Shown here: positions 1 to 10,680 of the stretch, in pieces | Numbering within the stretch: the stretch's first letter is position 1 | Layout: every line of letters begins with the position of its first letter | Source: Dechloromonas sp. | GTDB taxonomy: Bacteria; Pseudomonadota; Gammaproteobacteria; Burkholderiales; Rhodocyclaceae | Reading direction: 5' to 3' | Length of the DNA: 53,548 bases | Assembly: GCA_028687035.1 (NCBI GenBank) | Contig: JAQUAX010000020.1 | Coordinates: forward strand, 1 to 53,548 | Notes under the pieces: generated by a model | What the model was told of the DNA's origin: nothing | The model's input: the letters and a program-made list of their open reading frames with translations, nothing else | Database searches by the model: none | Position numbers and translations under genes: made by a program

Positions 1-116
1 TCCTGGAAGGCGTCAATAACCGCATCAAGGTCATCAAGCGCATGGCCTACGGATTTCGCGACTCAGCCTACTTCTTCCTGAAAATCAAGGCCGCATTCCC
101 CGGTAAAGCGCGATGA
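1..116 (+). mobile_element. 3' end of an ISL3-family transposase gene (partial at the window edge)
   Basis: The first 116 bases encode the last 37 residues of a protein, ending in TGA at 114-116. The peptide contains NNRIKVIKRMAYGFRD followed by YFFLKIKAAF, which is the typical C-terminus of ISL3-family DDE transposases. The rest of the element lies outside the window. I could not identify the terminal inverted repeat in the 28 bases before the stop codon of the convergent FAD-dehydrogenase gene, so the exact element end is unknown. The insertion sits directly downstream of that gene and does not break it. Confidence 0.8.
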
Positions 117-144
117 ACCTTTTTTTTCGCCTTGCGCCGTCGCG

Positions 145-1776
145 TCAGCGGGGCGCGGCCAGCAGGTCGAGGGCGAGCGCCTCGGCGACCTTGATGCCGT
201 CGACGCCGGCCGACAGGATGCCGCCGGCGTAGCCGGCGCCTTCGCCGGCCGGGTAGAGGCCGCGCGTGTTCAGGCTCTGGTAATCGTCGCCGCGTCTGAT
301 CCGGATCGGCGACGAGGTGCGCGTCTCGACGCCGGTCAGCACCGCGTCGGCCAGCGCGTAGCCGCGGATCTGCTTGTCGAAGGCGGGAATCGCCTCGCGC
401 AGCGCCGCGATCACGTAGTCCGGCGCACAGCTCGCCAGGTCGGTCGGGCGCACGCCCGGCTGGTAGGACGGGATCACCGAGCCGAGCGCGGTGGACGGCC
501 GGCCGGCCAGGAAATCGCCGACCCGCTGGGCCGGCGCATCGTAATTGCCGCCGCCGGCGACGAAGGCCCGTTCTTCCCAGTGGCGCTGGAAATCGATGCC
601 GATCAGCGGATTGGCCCGGGCGTCGCCCGGGAAGTCCTCCGGATTGACGTTGACGACCAGCGCCGCGTTGGCGTTGCGCTCGGCGCGCGAATACTGGCTC
701 ATGCCGTTGGTCACGACGCGGCCCGGCTCCGAGGTCGCGGCGACCACCTGGCCGCCGGGGCACATGCAGAAGCTGTACGCGGCGCGGCCGTTGGCGCAGT
801 GGTGCACCAGCTTGTAGTCGGCGGCGCCGAGCAGTTCGTTGCCGGCGTTCGGGCCGAAGCGGGCGCGGTCGATCAGCGCCTGCGGGTGCTCGATGCGGAA
901 GCCGATCGCGAAGGGCTTGGCCTCGACATAGACGCCCTGTTCGTACAGCGTGCGGAAGGTGTCGCGCGCGCTGTGGCCGACCGCCAGCACGACGTGCCGG
1001 CTGGCGATCCGCGTGCCGTCGGCGAGGATCACGCCGCGCACCTGCTGGCCGTCGCCGGCCGGTTCGAGGTCGAGGCGGTCGACCTTGCTGCCGAAGCGGA
1101 TTTCGCCGCCCAGCGCGATGATCTTCGCACGGATGTTCTCGACCATCTTGACCAGCCGGAAGGTGCCGACGTGCGGTTTGCTGACGTAAAGGATTTCCTC
1201 CGGCGCGCCGGCCTTGACGAATTCCTGCAGCACCTTGCGGCCGTGGAACTGCGGGTCCTTGATCTGGCTGTACAGCTTGCCGTCGGAGAAGGTGCCGGCG
1301 CCGCCTTCGCCGAACTGCACGTTCGATTCCGGATGCAGCGTGTGCTTGCGCCACAGGTCCCAGGTGTCGCGGGTCCGTTCGCGGACGATCTTGCCGCGTT
1401 CGAGGATGATCGGCCGGAAGCCCATCTGGGCGAGCAGCAGTCCGGCCATGAAACCGCAGGGCCCCATGCCGATGACCACCGGCCGTTCCTCCAGGCCGTC
1501 CGGCGCCTGCGCGACGAACTTGTACTCGGTGTCGGGCGCCGGCCCGATGTGGCGGTCGCCGGCCAGCCGGCGGAGCAGCGCGGCTTCGTCGCGGACCTCG
1601 AAGTCGATCGTGTAGATCAGCGCGATCGCCGATTTCTTCCGGGCGTCGTGACCGCGCCGGAAAATCGAGAAACCGAGCAGTTCACCGTCGTCGATGCCGA
1701 GCCGGGCGCAGATGGCCGGGCGCAGCGCGTCCTTGGCGTGGGCGAGGGGGAGCTTCAGTTCGGTCAGTCGCAGCAT
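145..1776 (-). CDS. FAD-dependent dehydrogenase, COG2509-type
   Basis: This 543-residue flavoprotein belongs to the poorly characterised COG2509 family of NAD(P)/FAD-dependent oxidoreductases. Residues 1-95 form the N-terminal domain typical of the family. The dinucleotide-binding motif GMGPCG lies at about 103-108, followed by an acidic end to strand two (IILERG) that would bind the FAD ribose. A glycine-rich stretch, FGEGGAGTFSDG, near residue 155 is also characteristic. The C-terminus has a second FAD contact (GEGAGYAGGI). Length is normal for the family. The substrate is unknown. It is convergent with the transposase remnant and divergent from the CheY-like gene, so it is probably monocistronic. 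Confidence 0.85.
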   Translation of the reverse strand: MLRLTELKLPLAHAKDALRPAICARLGIDDGELLGFSIFRRGHDARKKSAIALIYTIDFEVRDEAALLRRLAGDRHIGPAPDTEYKFVAQAPDGLEERPVVIGMGPCGFMAGLLLAQMGFRPIILERGKIVRERTRDTWDLWRKHTLHPESNVQFGEGGAGTFSDGKLYSQIKDPQFHGRKVLQEFVKAGAPEEILYVSKPHVGTFRLVKMVENIRAKIIALGGEIRFGSKVDRLDLEPAGDGQQVRGVILADGTRIASRHVVLAVGHSARDTFRTLYEQGVYVEAKPFAIGFRIEHPQALIDRARFGPNAGNELLGAADYKLVHHCANGRAAYSFCMCPGGQVVAATSEPGRVVTNGMSQYSRAERNANAALVVNVNPEDFPGDARANPLIGIDFQRHWEERAFVAGGGNYDAPAQRVGDFLAGRPSTALGSVIPSYQPGVRPTDLASCAPDYVIAALREAIPAFDKQIRGYALADAVLTGVETRTSSPIRIRRGDDYQSLNTRGLYPAGEGAGYAGGILSAGVDGIKVAEALALDLLAAPR

Positions 1777-1946
1777 GTCATTCTTCCGGTGATCCCGGCC
1801 CGGCCGGGAGCCGAATTATACGGGGCGGCGCGCGCCGGGGCGATGCGCTCCGGGTCGCAGGTTTCAAGCCCGGCGCAAACGTGGGAAGATGGCGGCCGGA
1901 AAAAATGATCGAAACGGCAGGAGGCAGCCTGGCTGCGCAGCACAAC

Positions 1947-2324
1947 ATGAAAAAGCCCCCGGTACTGGTCGTCGACGATTTCGCTTCGATGCGCAATGTG
2001 GTCATCGCCGTCCTGAAACGGGCCGGCTTCACCGAATTCATCCAGGCCGGCAACGGCGTTACCGCGCTGCAGTGCCTGGCGGCCAATCCCAAGATCGGCT
2101 TCGTGATCTCCGACTGGTACATGCCGGAAATGGACGGTCTGCAGCTGCTGCAGGCGATCAAGGCCGATCCGAAGACGCAGTCCATTCCGGTGCTGATGCT
2201 GACTGCCGAGGGGCTGCAGCAGAACGTCATGAGCGCCGTGCAGAGCGGTGCCGCCGCCTACCTGGTCAAGCCGTTCAGCCCGGCCGCGCTGGAAGCGCGG
2301 GTGCGCGCGCTGTTCCCGGGTTAG
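1947..2324 (+). CDS. CheY-like single-domain response regulator
   Basis: A 125-residue stand-alone receiver domain. The acidic pair is in VLVVDDF, the phospho-acceptor aspartate is in ISDWYMPEMDG, the conserved threonine is in MLTAEG and the lysine is in LVKPF, so it should be phosphorylatable. I chose the ATG at 1947 (MKKPPVL) because it starts right before the first beta strand. In-frame ATGs at 1881 and 1905 are possible, and the best purine-rich stretch (AGGAGG, near 1920) is too far from 1947 to decide. The 3' end overlaps the convergent HDOD gene by 4 bp. It resembles chemotaxis CheY proteins, but no chemotaxis genes are in the window, so its partner kinase is unknown. Confidence 0.85.
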   Translation: MKKPPVLVVDDFASMRNVVIAVLKRAGFTEFIQAGNGVTALQCLAANPKIGFVISDWYMPEMDGLQLLQAIKADPKTQSIPVLMLTAEGLQQNVMSAVQSGAAAYLVKPFSPAALEARVRALFPG

Positions 2325-3340
2325 CCGGGCGTTCCGGCATCCGCCAGTTCGGCGCTGGCCAGTTCCATCGCCCGGCTGTAGCAGGCGATCAGCCGGCCGC
2401 TGTCGATGCCGATCACCGATGCGGCGATCGCCGCCTGGTCGAGGCGGCAGCGTTCCATCGCAACGGCCAGCCAGCGGTACATCGCGTCGCGGCCGAGCAG
2501 TGCGATCGCCTCGTCGAGCCGGGTCACCGGACGGCCGACGCCGTACAGCGGCGAACTGCTCATCCGCAGCAGCTTGACGACGATCGCCGGGTCGCGCTTG
2601 GCCGTTTCGGCGATCGCCGCGGCCGGCGCGTCGGCGCGCAACTGCTTCAGCATCTCGAGCGCGACCAGACGGCTGCCGGTCAGCGGATCGCCGGTTTCGG
2701 CATCGTCCGGCGTCGTCGTGAACGGGCCGATGCTGAACGAGAAGCCCATGGCCAGGCAAAGGCGGTGCTCTGACCACGAGGCGACGCCGTCGGCGACCAG
2801 GCGCAGCGCCGGATGGCGTTCGCGCAGCGCGCGGACCCGGGTTTCCAGGTCGGCCAGCACGGCGTGCTGGAAATCGACGACCAGCATCGCCGGTGCGGCT
2901 GCATCGTCCGGGAAGGCGGCTGCCGGCAGCGCGACCCGGTGGCCGGCCGACTGGAGCGCGGCGACCGTGATGTCGGGCGGCGATTGCGTGGTCAGCAGGA
3001 AATGGACGGCGGGCGAGGCGAGCTGCCGGAAGTCGGCGTCCCGCCATTGTGCCGCGCTGACCGGGACGATCAGCGGGCGCGATGCGCCGAGCCGGTCGAG
3101 GCGTTCGCGTTCGAGCGCCGCCAGCAGCCGCCTGCCGGACGGCGCCGGCTGGCCGGCCGGGCTTTGCGGCTTCAGCAGGTAACCGCCGATCCGGCCCTGG
3201 CGGTCGATCATTTCCTGCCAGCCGACGAACAGCGGCGCTTCGGCCGGGGCCGTCGCCGATGTCGCGGCAGCCCGCTGGGCGGCGGGCGGCGTCGGGCGCT
3301 TGCCGGACAGCAGTCCGAGGAGTCTGCTCAGCAGCGACAT
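2321..3340 (-). CDS. Degenerate EAL-HDOD signalling protein
   Basis: A 339-residue protein of the YuxH-like EAL-HDOD class. After a short linker rich in Ala and Pro, residues about 45-205 follow the outline of an EAL domain, but the catalytic signatures are absent: where active enzymes have AEGVET there is ADGVAS, and no EAL or DDFG motif is visible. Residues about 210-325 are an HDOD domain (LEMLKQLRAD, VVKLLRMSSSPLYG, ALLGRDAMYRWL). Such proteins act as signalling scaffolds rather than phosphodiesterases. It is last in a leftward operon, 6 bp after the REC-PAS-GGDEF-EAL gene, so it may bind c-di-GMP or a partner of that protein. Confidence 0.85.
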   Translation of the reverse strand: MSLLSRLLGLLSGKRPTPPAAQRAAATSATAPAEAPLFVGWQEMIDRQGRIGGYLLKPQSPAGQPAPSGRRLLAALERERLDRLGASRPLIVPVSAAQWRDADFRQLASPAVHFLLTTQSPPDITVAALQSAGHRVALPAAAFPDDAAAPAMLVVDFQHAVLADLETRVRALRERHPALRLVADGVASWSEHRLCLAMGFSFSIGPFTTTPDDAETGDPLTGSRLVALEMLKQLRADAPAAAIAETAKRDPAIVVKLLRMSSSPLYGVGRPVTRLDEAIALLGRDAMYRWLAVAMERCRLDQAAIAASVIGIDSGRLIACYSRAMELASAELADAGTPG

Positions 3341-3346
3341 GCCTGC

Positions 3347-5470
3347 CTACCCGGCGCTGCCGGCCGCGACTGCGGGGCAGCGGAAGGCGGCGAATTCGTT
3401 GGCCGGCATCGGCCGGGCGTACAGGAAGCCCTGCAGCAGGTCGCAGCCCATCTGGCCGAGCAGCTGGGCCTGTTCCTGCGTCTCGACGCCTTCGGCGACG
3501 ACCTCGAGGCCGAGCGCGTGGCCCAGCGTGATGATCGCCTGGACCAGCGCCCGCCCGGTCGCATCGTCGACCAGGCGATTGACGAAGGAGCGGTCGATCT
3601 TGATTTCGTCGATGCGGAAGCTGTTCAGGTAGCCGAGCGACGAGAAGCCGGTGCCGAAGTCGTCGAGCGACACGCGCAGGCCGCGCCGGCGCAGGCCGGC
3701 GATGACTTCGGCCGCCGCGTCGGCGTCCTGCATCAGCACGCTCTCGGTCAGTTCGATGGTCAGCCGGGCCGGCGGGACGCCGGTACGGGCCAGCACCTCG
3801 TCGATGAATTCCAGCAGCGTGCGCTGGAAGAAGCTTTGCGCCGACAGGTTCAGGCTGATGTTGCCGACCTCGCGTTCGTGCTGCCAGACGCCGATCAGCG
3901 AGCAGACCTCGTCGATCAGCCATTCGCTGATCGCGTGGATCAGTCCGCTGTCCTCGGCGACCGGAATGAACTGGGCCGGCGGCACCGCGCCCAGTTCCGG
4001 GTGGGTCCAGCGCAGCAGCACTTCGGCGCCGACCATTTCCCCGGTCGCCGCCGACACCTTGGGCTGGAAGTAGGGACGCAGCTGCCCGCCCTGTTCCATC
4101 GCGGCCCGCAGGCCGCGTTCGAGCGCGACCCGGCGCGCCGCCTCGCGTTCGTGGTCCGGATCGAAGAAGCGGATGACGTCGCCGTCCCCGGACGCCGCAT
4201 GCAGCGCGACCAGCCGGGCGCGCCGGATCAGTTCCGTGCCGTCGGTGGCGTCCTCGGGGTAGCGGGCGATGCCGATGTGGGCCCTGGCCAGCAGATCTTC
4301 GCCGGGCAGCACGACCGGGCGGGTCAGCGCGGCATGCAGCTGTCCGGCGATGCGGCGGACTTCGTCGCACTCGTCGCCGGGCAGCACGACGACCAGCGAA
4401 TGTTCGTCGTAGCGCCCGAACTTGGCGGCCCGCGCGAGGGCCGATGCACCGTCGGCCAGCGGATTGCCGAGCAGGGCCTGCAGGCGGCCGGCAAATTCGC
4501 GCATCGCGGCATCGGCGGCCTCCTGGCCGAACACCGTGGCGATTTCGCGCAGGCTCTCGACATAGACGTAGAGCAGCGACATCCGGTGGCCCGGGCGGTC
4601 TGCGTTCAATTCGCGGTCGATCAGTTCGAGCAGGCGGTCGCGGTTGTTTAGCCCGGTCACGCGGTCGTGCCACGCGAGGTCGCGGATGCGCTCCTCCTGG
4701 GCGACGCGTTCGGTGATGTCCTGGGTGAATCCGTTGGCGCCCTGGTAGTTGCCGCGCACGTCGAAGAACGGAAAGCCGCGTTCGTGCACGTGCAGCCAGA
4801 TGTTGTCCCGGCCGATCGCCTGCAGCCGGTAGTCGAGCCGGTAGGCGCGGCCGGTCGCCAGCTGGCGGCGGCAGGAGGCCAGCAGCTCGCGGTCTTCGCG
4901 GTGAACGCGCTCGAACAGCCGGTTTTCGGGGACCGGCGGGGTCGCCGCGCCGATGATGTCGAGGTACTGGCGGGAAGCGGCGACGATGTCGCCGGCCGCG
5001 TCCATCGTCCAGTTGCCGAGCAGCGCGATGTGCTGCGTGTTGACCAGCGCCTCCTGGCTTTCGTACAGGTGGCGCAGCACCGCGGCCGAGCGCAGCATGT
5101 ACTGCATCCGGTGGCGGAGCAGCGGGTAGTTCAGCGGCTTCGTGATGAAGTCGGTGGCGCCGCAGCGGTAGGCCTGGTCGATCGATTCGCGGTCGTCGAG
5201 TGCCGTCAGCATGATCACCGGCAGGTGGGAGAACTTGGGCTGGTGGCGCAGCATCCGGCAGGTTTCGAAGCCGTCGATGCCGGGCATGATGACGTCGAGC
5301 ATCACCAGGTCGGGCACATAGCCGTCGTTGAGCAGCGAAAAGGCGGCTTCGGCGGAGTCCACCGCGGTCACCGCATAGCCGTGCTTGTCGAGGAAGGCGC
5401 GCGTCGTGTTGCGCGTCAGCGCCTCGTCGTCGACGATCAGGATGCGGGCGCCGAGATGCTCGCTGTTCAT
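3347..5470 (-). CDS. Response regulator with REC-PAS-GGDEF-EAL domains
   Basis: A 707-residue c-di-GMP turnover protein. REC spans about 8-125 (DD at 14-15, phospho-acceptor D59 in MLDVIMPG, K111). A PAS/PAC domain lies at about 145-258. A GGDEF fold at about 265-430 has RYDEH (353-357) in place of GGDEF, so it is almost certainly not a cyclase. The EAL domain at about 445-695 looks intact: EVL at 483-485, N541, IELTES at 572-577, DDFGTG at 603-608, K624 and EGVET from 660. The likely activity is REC-controlled c-di-GMP hydrolysis. The start codon overlaps the stop of the Hpt gene by 4 bp, suggesting that Hpt is its phosphodonor. Confidence 0.92.
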   Translation of the reverse strand: MNSEHLGARILIVDDEALTRNTTRAFLDKHGYAVTAVDSAEAAFSLLNDGYVPDLVMLDVIMPGIDGFETCRMLRHQPKFSHLPVIMLTALDDRESIDQAYRCGATDFITKPLNYPLLRHRMQYMLRSAAVLRHLYESQEALVNTQHIALLGNWTMDAAGDIVAASRQYLDIIGAATPPVPENRLFERVHREDRELLASCRRQLATGRAYRLDYRLQAIGRDNIWLHVHERGFPFFDVRGNYQGANGFTQDITERVAQEERIRDLAWHDRVTGLNNRDRLLELIDRELNADRPGHRMSLLYVYVESLREIATVFGQEAADAAMREFAGRLQALLGNPLADGASALARAAKFGRYDEHSLVVVLPGDECDEVRRIAGQLHAALTRPVVLPGEDLLARAHIGIARYPEDATDGTELIRRARLVALHAASGDGDVIRFFDPDHEREAARRVALERGLRAAMEQGGQLRPYFQPKVSAATGEMVGAEVLLRWTHPELGAVPPAQFIPVAEDSGLIHAISEWLIDEVCSLIGVWQHEREVGNISLNLSAQSFFQRTLLEFIDEVLARTGVPPARLTIELTESVLMQDADAAAEVIAGLRRRGLRVSLDDFGTGFSSLGYLNSFRIDEIKIDRSFVNRLVDDATGRALVQAIITLGHALGLEVVAEGVETQEQAQLLGQMGCDLLQGFLYARPMPANEFAAFRCPAVAAGSAG

Positions 5471-5850
5471 TGCGCGGAACGCATCGCCTCGAGTTCGGCG
5501 GTCACCGCCTGGCGGACCGCGCCGTAGGCCTCGATCAGGCCGGCGGCCAGCTTGCGGAAACCGGCTTCGTCGCCGCTGCGGGCGACCTTCTCGGCTTCCT
5601 TGCAGAGCGCCGAGAAATGCATGACGCCGAGGGTCGCGCTCGAGCTTTTCAGGTTATGCACGAAGCGGGTGCAGGTTTCCAGGTCCTGCGCCGCTTCCAG
5701 CGCGGCGATGTAGCCGGCGCTCTCCTTCAGGAAGGAGTCGAGCACGATGGGGATGATGCGCTTGGCTTCCTGGCCGAGGGTTGCCTGCAGGTCGCTGAGA
5801 TCGACCTGCGGGAGGTCGGCGGGGGAGGGGTTTTCGCTGGGCGTCTGCAT
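5467..5850 (-). CDS. Hpt-domain phosphotransfer protein
   Basis: A 127-residue histidine phosphotransfer protein. The motif [13 protein letters not shown] places the phosphorylatable histidine at residue 65, and the rest is predicted helical as in a four-helix Hpt bundle. The ATG at 5850 begins a short disordered leader ([10 protein letters not shown]) before the domain. Longer in-frame extension upstream is arginine-rich read-through of the intergenic region and TPR gene, so I left it out. It is translationally coupled to the REC-PAS-GGDEF-EAL gene, an arrangement that suggests direct phosphotransfer to D59 of that protein. No hybrid kinase is adjacent. Confidence 0.88.
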   Translation of the reverse strand: MQTPSENPSPADLPQVDLSDLQATLGQEAKRIIPIVLDSFLKESAGYIAALEAAQDLETCTRFVHNLKSSSATLGVMHFSALCKEAEKVARSGDEAGFRKLAAGLIEAYGAVRQAVTAELEAMRSAQ

Positions 5851-5927
5851 GGCTGGGCTGTTGGGCGCGCTGGGGTTCGGCGCTATGGTACCTGTTTTTG
5901 GCCGGCTGCTGGCTGCGACAGGCTCGC

Positions 5928-6923
5928 TCAGCGCGGCAGCAGGCGGACCGCCTCGACCAGCAGCCGCTCGCGGACCCGGCGCAGTTCCGCGTCCAGGCCG
6001 TCCGGTTCGGCCAGCATCAGCGGCACCAGATGGCGTTTGAGGAGTTCGCCGGCCAGTTCGTTTTCGTTCCGGTGCAGCAGCGTGTTGATCAGGTTCCACG
6101 CGGCCAGCATGGTGTCCGGGTGGCTGTCGCCGAACTGCCGGGCGCGGATGTCGACGACGGCCAGCTGCAGTTCCCGGGCGCCGTCGCCGTCGCCGGTCTG
6201 CCAAAGCGTCGCGGCCAGGTTGTTCATCGCGCGCAGGGTCGCCGGGTGCTCGTCGCCGAACTGCCGGCGGCGTCCGTCGAGCACCGTCTGCTGCAGCGCC
6301 CGCGTCGTTTCCCGGTCGCCCTGCTGCCAGTGCATCGTCGCCAGGTTGGCGAGCGCGGTCAGCGTGTCCGGATGGTCGGCCGGCAGCACCCGGCGCCGGG
6401 TGTCGACCACGGCCTGCTGCAGCGCCAGCGCGGCCGGCGCGTCGCCCAGCTGCCACAGCGTGGTCGCCAGGTTGTTCATCGCCGTCAGCGTGTCCGGGTG
6501 CTCGTCGCCGAGGCTGCGCCGGCGGGCCGCCAGCGCCGACTCCTCGAGGCGCCGGGCGGTGCGCCGGTCGCCCAGCGCCTTCAGCGTGCCGGCCAGGTTG
6601 TTCATCGCGGTCAGCGTATCCGGATGCTCGTCGCCGAGTGCCTTGCGGGTGGCGTCCAGTACGTCTTCCTCGAGCCGGCGCGCGCCGCGCAGGTCGCCCA
6701 GCGCGGCCAGGCTGCGCGCCAGGTTGCCCGCGGTGGACAGCGTTTCCGGGGCATTTTCGCCGAGGGTGCGGCGGCGTATCGCGAGGCAGCGTTCCTCGAT
6801 CCGGCGGGCGCCCTCGGCATCGCCGGCCGCCTTGCGTTCGGCTGCCAGCGCATCGGCCGCGGCGAGCGCATCCGGTGCGTTGCGATCGAGGTCGGCAAGA
6901 CAGCGGTCGACGGCGGTCGGCAT
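5928..6923 (-). CDS. Kinesin-light-chain-type TPR repeat protein
   Basis: A 331-residue cytoplasmic protein built almost entirely from about six 42-residue tetratricopeptide repeats of the kinesin-light-chain type. The signature GDEHPDTLTAMNNLA recurs nearly unchanged, with variants such as GENAPETL and GDSHPDTM. There is no signal peptide or membrane segment. The ATG at 6923 lies 4 bp after the tex stop codon; a longer reading into tex gives only out-of-frame low-complexity sequence. Proteins of this type are protein-interaction scaffolds. The near-identity of the repeats at both protein and DNA level suggests recent repeat expansion. No specific function can be assigned. Confidence 0.82.
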   Translation of the reverse strand: MPTAVDRCLADLDRNAPDALAAADALAAERKAAGDAEGARRIEERCLAIRRRTLGENAPETLSTAGNLARSLAALGDLRGARRLEEDVLDATRKALGDEHPDTLTAMNNLAGTLKALGDRRTARRLEESALAARRRSLGDEHPDTLTAMNNLATTLWQLGDAPAALALQQAVVDTRRRVLPADHPDTLTALANLATMHWQQGDRETTRALQQTVLDGRRRQFGDEHPATLRAMNNLAATLWQTGDGDGARELQLAVVDIRARQFGDSHPDTMLAAWNLINTLLHRNENELAGELLKRHLVPLMLAEPDGLDAELRRVRERLLVEAVRLLPR

Positions 6924-6927
6924 GGCG

Positions 6928-9240
<2,313 letters not shown>

Positions 9241-9357
9241 GACGGAGGGCGTAAAAACGGGGGGGCAATGATGCGGAATCCGGCCGGAAAACACAACCGG
9301 CGGAGCTTGGTGTAGCATGGTCCGGGAGCGTCAAAAACAACTCGAGGAGCTACGCGA

Positions 9358-9801
9358 ATGAAAGTGGAAACCTACCTGTTCGGCGAAGTCGAAATCAGCC
9401 CGGAAAAAATCATCGAGTTCCCGCAGGGGATGGTCGGCTTCGAAGCCTGCAAGCGCTTCATGCTGGCCCATGAGGATGGCGTCAGCGAGCCGGCCAGCTT
9501 CACGCTGCAGTCCCTGGATGATCCGGGGCTGGCTTTCCAGATCGTCGATCCGGCGGTGCTCGGCTTCAATTACGAGCTGGCCCTCGGCGATGCCGAGAGC
9601 GCGCTGCTCGGTTCCCCGGCTCCCGAGGATGTCGTCGTGATGCAGGTGCTGTACCGCAAGGAAGGCGAGGGCGCTGCCGGCCTCGGCGCCAACCTGCGGG
9701 CGCCGCTGATCATCAACACCCGGGCCCGGCTCGGTCTGCAGAAAGTCATGGAGACGCTGCGCCCGAACATCACGTTGTCCAACCTGGCCTGCGCCGTCTG
9801 A
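9358..9801 (+). CDS. fliW: Flagellar assembly factor FliW
   Basis: A 147-residue protein with the FliW pattern: [20 protein letters not shown] near the N-terminus, [13 protein letters not shown] in the middle and [16 protein letters not shown] near the C-terminus. FliW binds the translational repressor CsrA and flagellin, linking flagellin levels to CsrA activity. A GAGGAGC ribosome binding site lies about 10 bp upstream of the ATG. Neither csrA nor flagellin genes are nearby, so the gene is separated from its usual neighbours. A strong hairpin follows the stop codon. Confidence 0.93.
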   Translation: MKVETYLFGEVEISPEKIIEFPQGMVGFEACKRFMLAHEDGVSEPASFTLQSLDDPGLAFQIVDPAVLGFNYELALGDAESALLGSPAPEDVVVMQVLYRKEGEGAAGLGANLRAPLIINTRARLGLQKVMETLRPNITLSNLACAV

Positions 9802-9805
9802 ACCG

Positions 9806-9841
9806 TCGCCGGAGCCGCTCCCCGAGGGACGGCTCCGGCGA
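9806..9841. terminator. Strong hairpin after fliW, possible terminator
   Basis: A perfect 12-bp stem (TCGCCGGAGCCG against its complement) closes a 12-base loop directly after fliW. It lacks a run of T on either side, so Rho-independent termination is uncertain. It would separate fliW from the PhnD-type gene or act as an mRNA stabiliser. It also overlaps a candidate upstream ATG at 9841, which argues for the downstream start of the next gene. Confidence 0.5.
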
Positions 9842-9870
9842 TGACGGGCGGAGCGGCCTGGAGAAATCCG

Positions 9871-10680
9871 ATGCTGGCTAGAATCGCCCTTGCCCTCTGT
9901 CTTTCGGTCGCCACGCTGGCGGCCGTCGCCGACAGCTACACGTTCGGCGTCGTACCCCAGTTCGAGCAGCGCAAGCTGTTCGCGATCTGGCAGCCGGTAC
10001 TCGACGAGTTGAGCCGGCGCACCGGCCACGAGTTCCATTTTTCGGCGACGCTGAGCGTTCCCGAATTCGAGCGCGGACTGGCTGCCGGCAGCTTCGATTT
10101 CGTCTACGCGAACCCCTACCAGATCCTGCGCGAGTCGTCCCGCCAGGGCTATGTTCCGCTGGTGCGCGACCGCGAGCCCTTGCGCGGCATCCTCGTCGTG
10201 CGCAAGGACAGCCCGCTGACGTCGCCGGCCGAACTGGACGGCAAGGCGCTGGCGGTCCCCTCGCCGAATGCGCTGGGTGCCAGCCTGCTGTTGCGGCTGG
10301 AGCTCGAGCAGCTGTTCCGGGCCCGCGTCCAGCCGCATGACGTCAAGACGCATACCTCGGTCTATCTGCACGTCGTCAATGGCCTGGTCCCGGCCGGCGG
10401 CGGCGTCGAGAAGACGCTGCGCGAACAGGCGCCGACGATCCGCAATGCGCTGCGTATCCTGCATGTCACCCACGGCGTTCCGTCGCATCCGGTGGCGGCG
10501 CATCCCCGCGTGCCGGAAGCGGTGCGTCTCCAGATCCAGAAGGCTTTCCTCGACATGGCCGCCAGCAAGGCCGGGCGGGCGCTGCTCGGCGACATCCCGA
10601 TCGCCGATGCGGTGCCCGCGTCGATTGCCGACTACCGGCCGATGGCCGGTCTGGGCCTGGGCAAATACTGGATGGATTGA
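9871..10680 (+). CDS. PhnD-type periplasmic substrate-binding protein (kinase partner)
   Basis: A 269-residue exported protein. Residues 1-20 are a signal peptide ([19 protein letters not shown]). The mature part begins with [18 protein letters not shown], the usual opening of the phosphate/phosphite/phosphonate-binding PhnD family, and continues with FVYANPYQI and [12 protein letters not shown] chose the ATG at 9871 because GGAG lies 8 bp upstream and the signal peptide starts there. No ABC permease or ATPase gene is adjacent. The stop codon overlaps the start of a hybrid histidine kinase, so the likely role is ligand sensing for that kinase, as AioX serves AioS in arsenite sensing. The ligand is unknown. 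Confidence 0.88.
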   Translation: MLARIALALCLSVATLAAVADSYTFGVVPQFEQRKLFAIWQPVLDELSRRTGHEFHFSATLSVPEFERGLAAGSFDFVYANPYQILRESSRQGYVPLVRDREPLRGILVVRKDSPLTSPAELDGKALAVPSPNALGASLLLRLELEQLFRARVQPHDVKTHTSVYLHVVNGLVPAGGGVEKTLREQAPTIRNALRILHVTHGVPSHPVAAHPRVPEAVRLQIQKAFLDMAASKAGRALLGDIPIADAVPASIADYRPMAGLGLGKYWMD

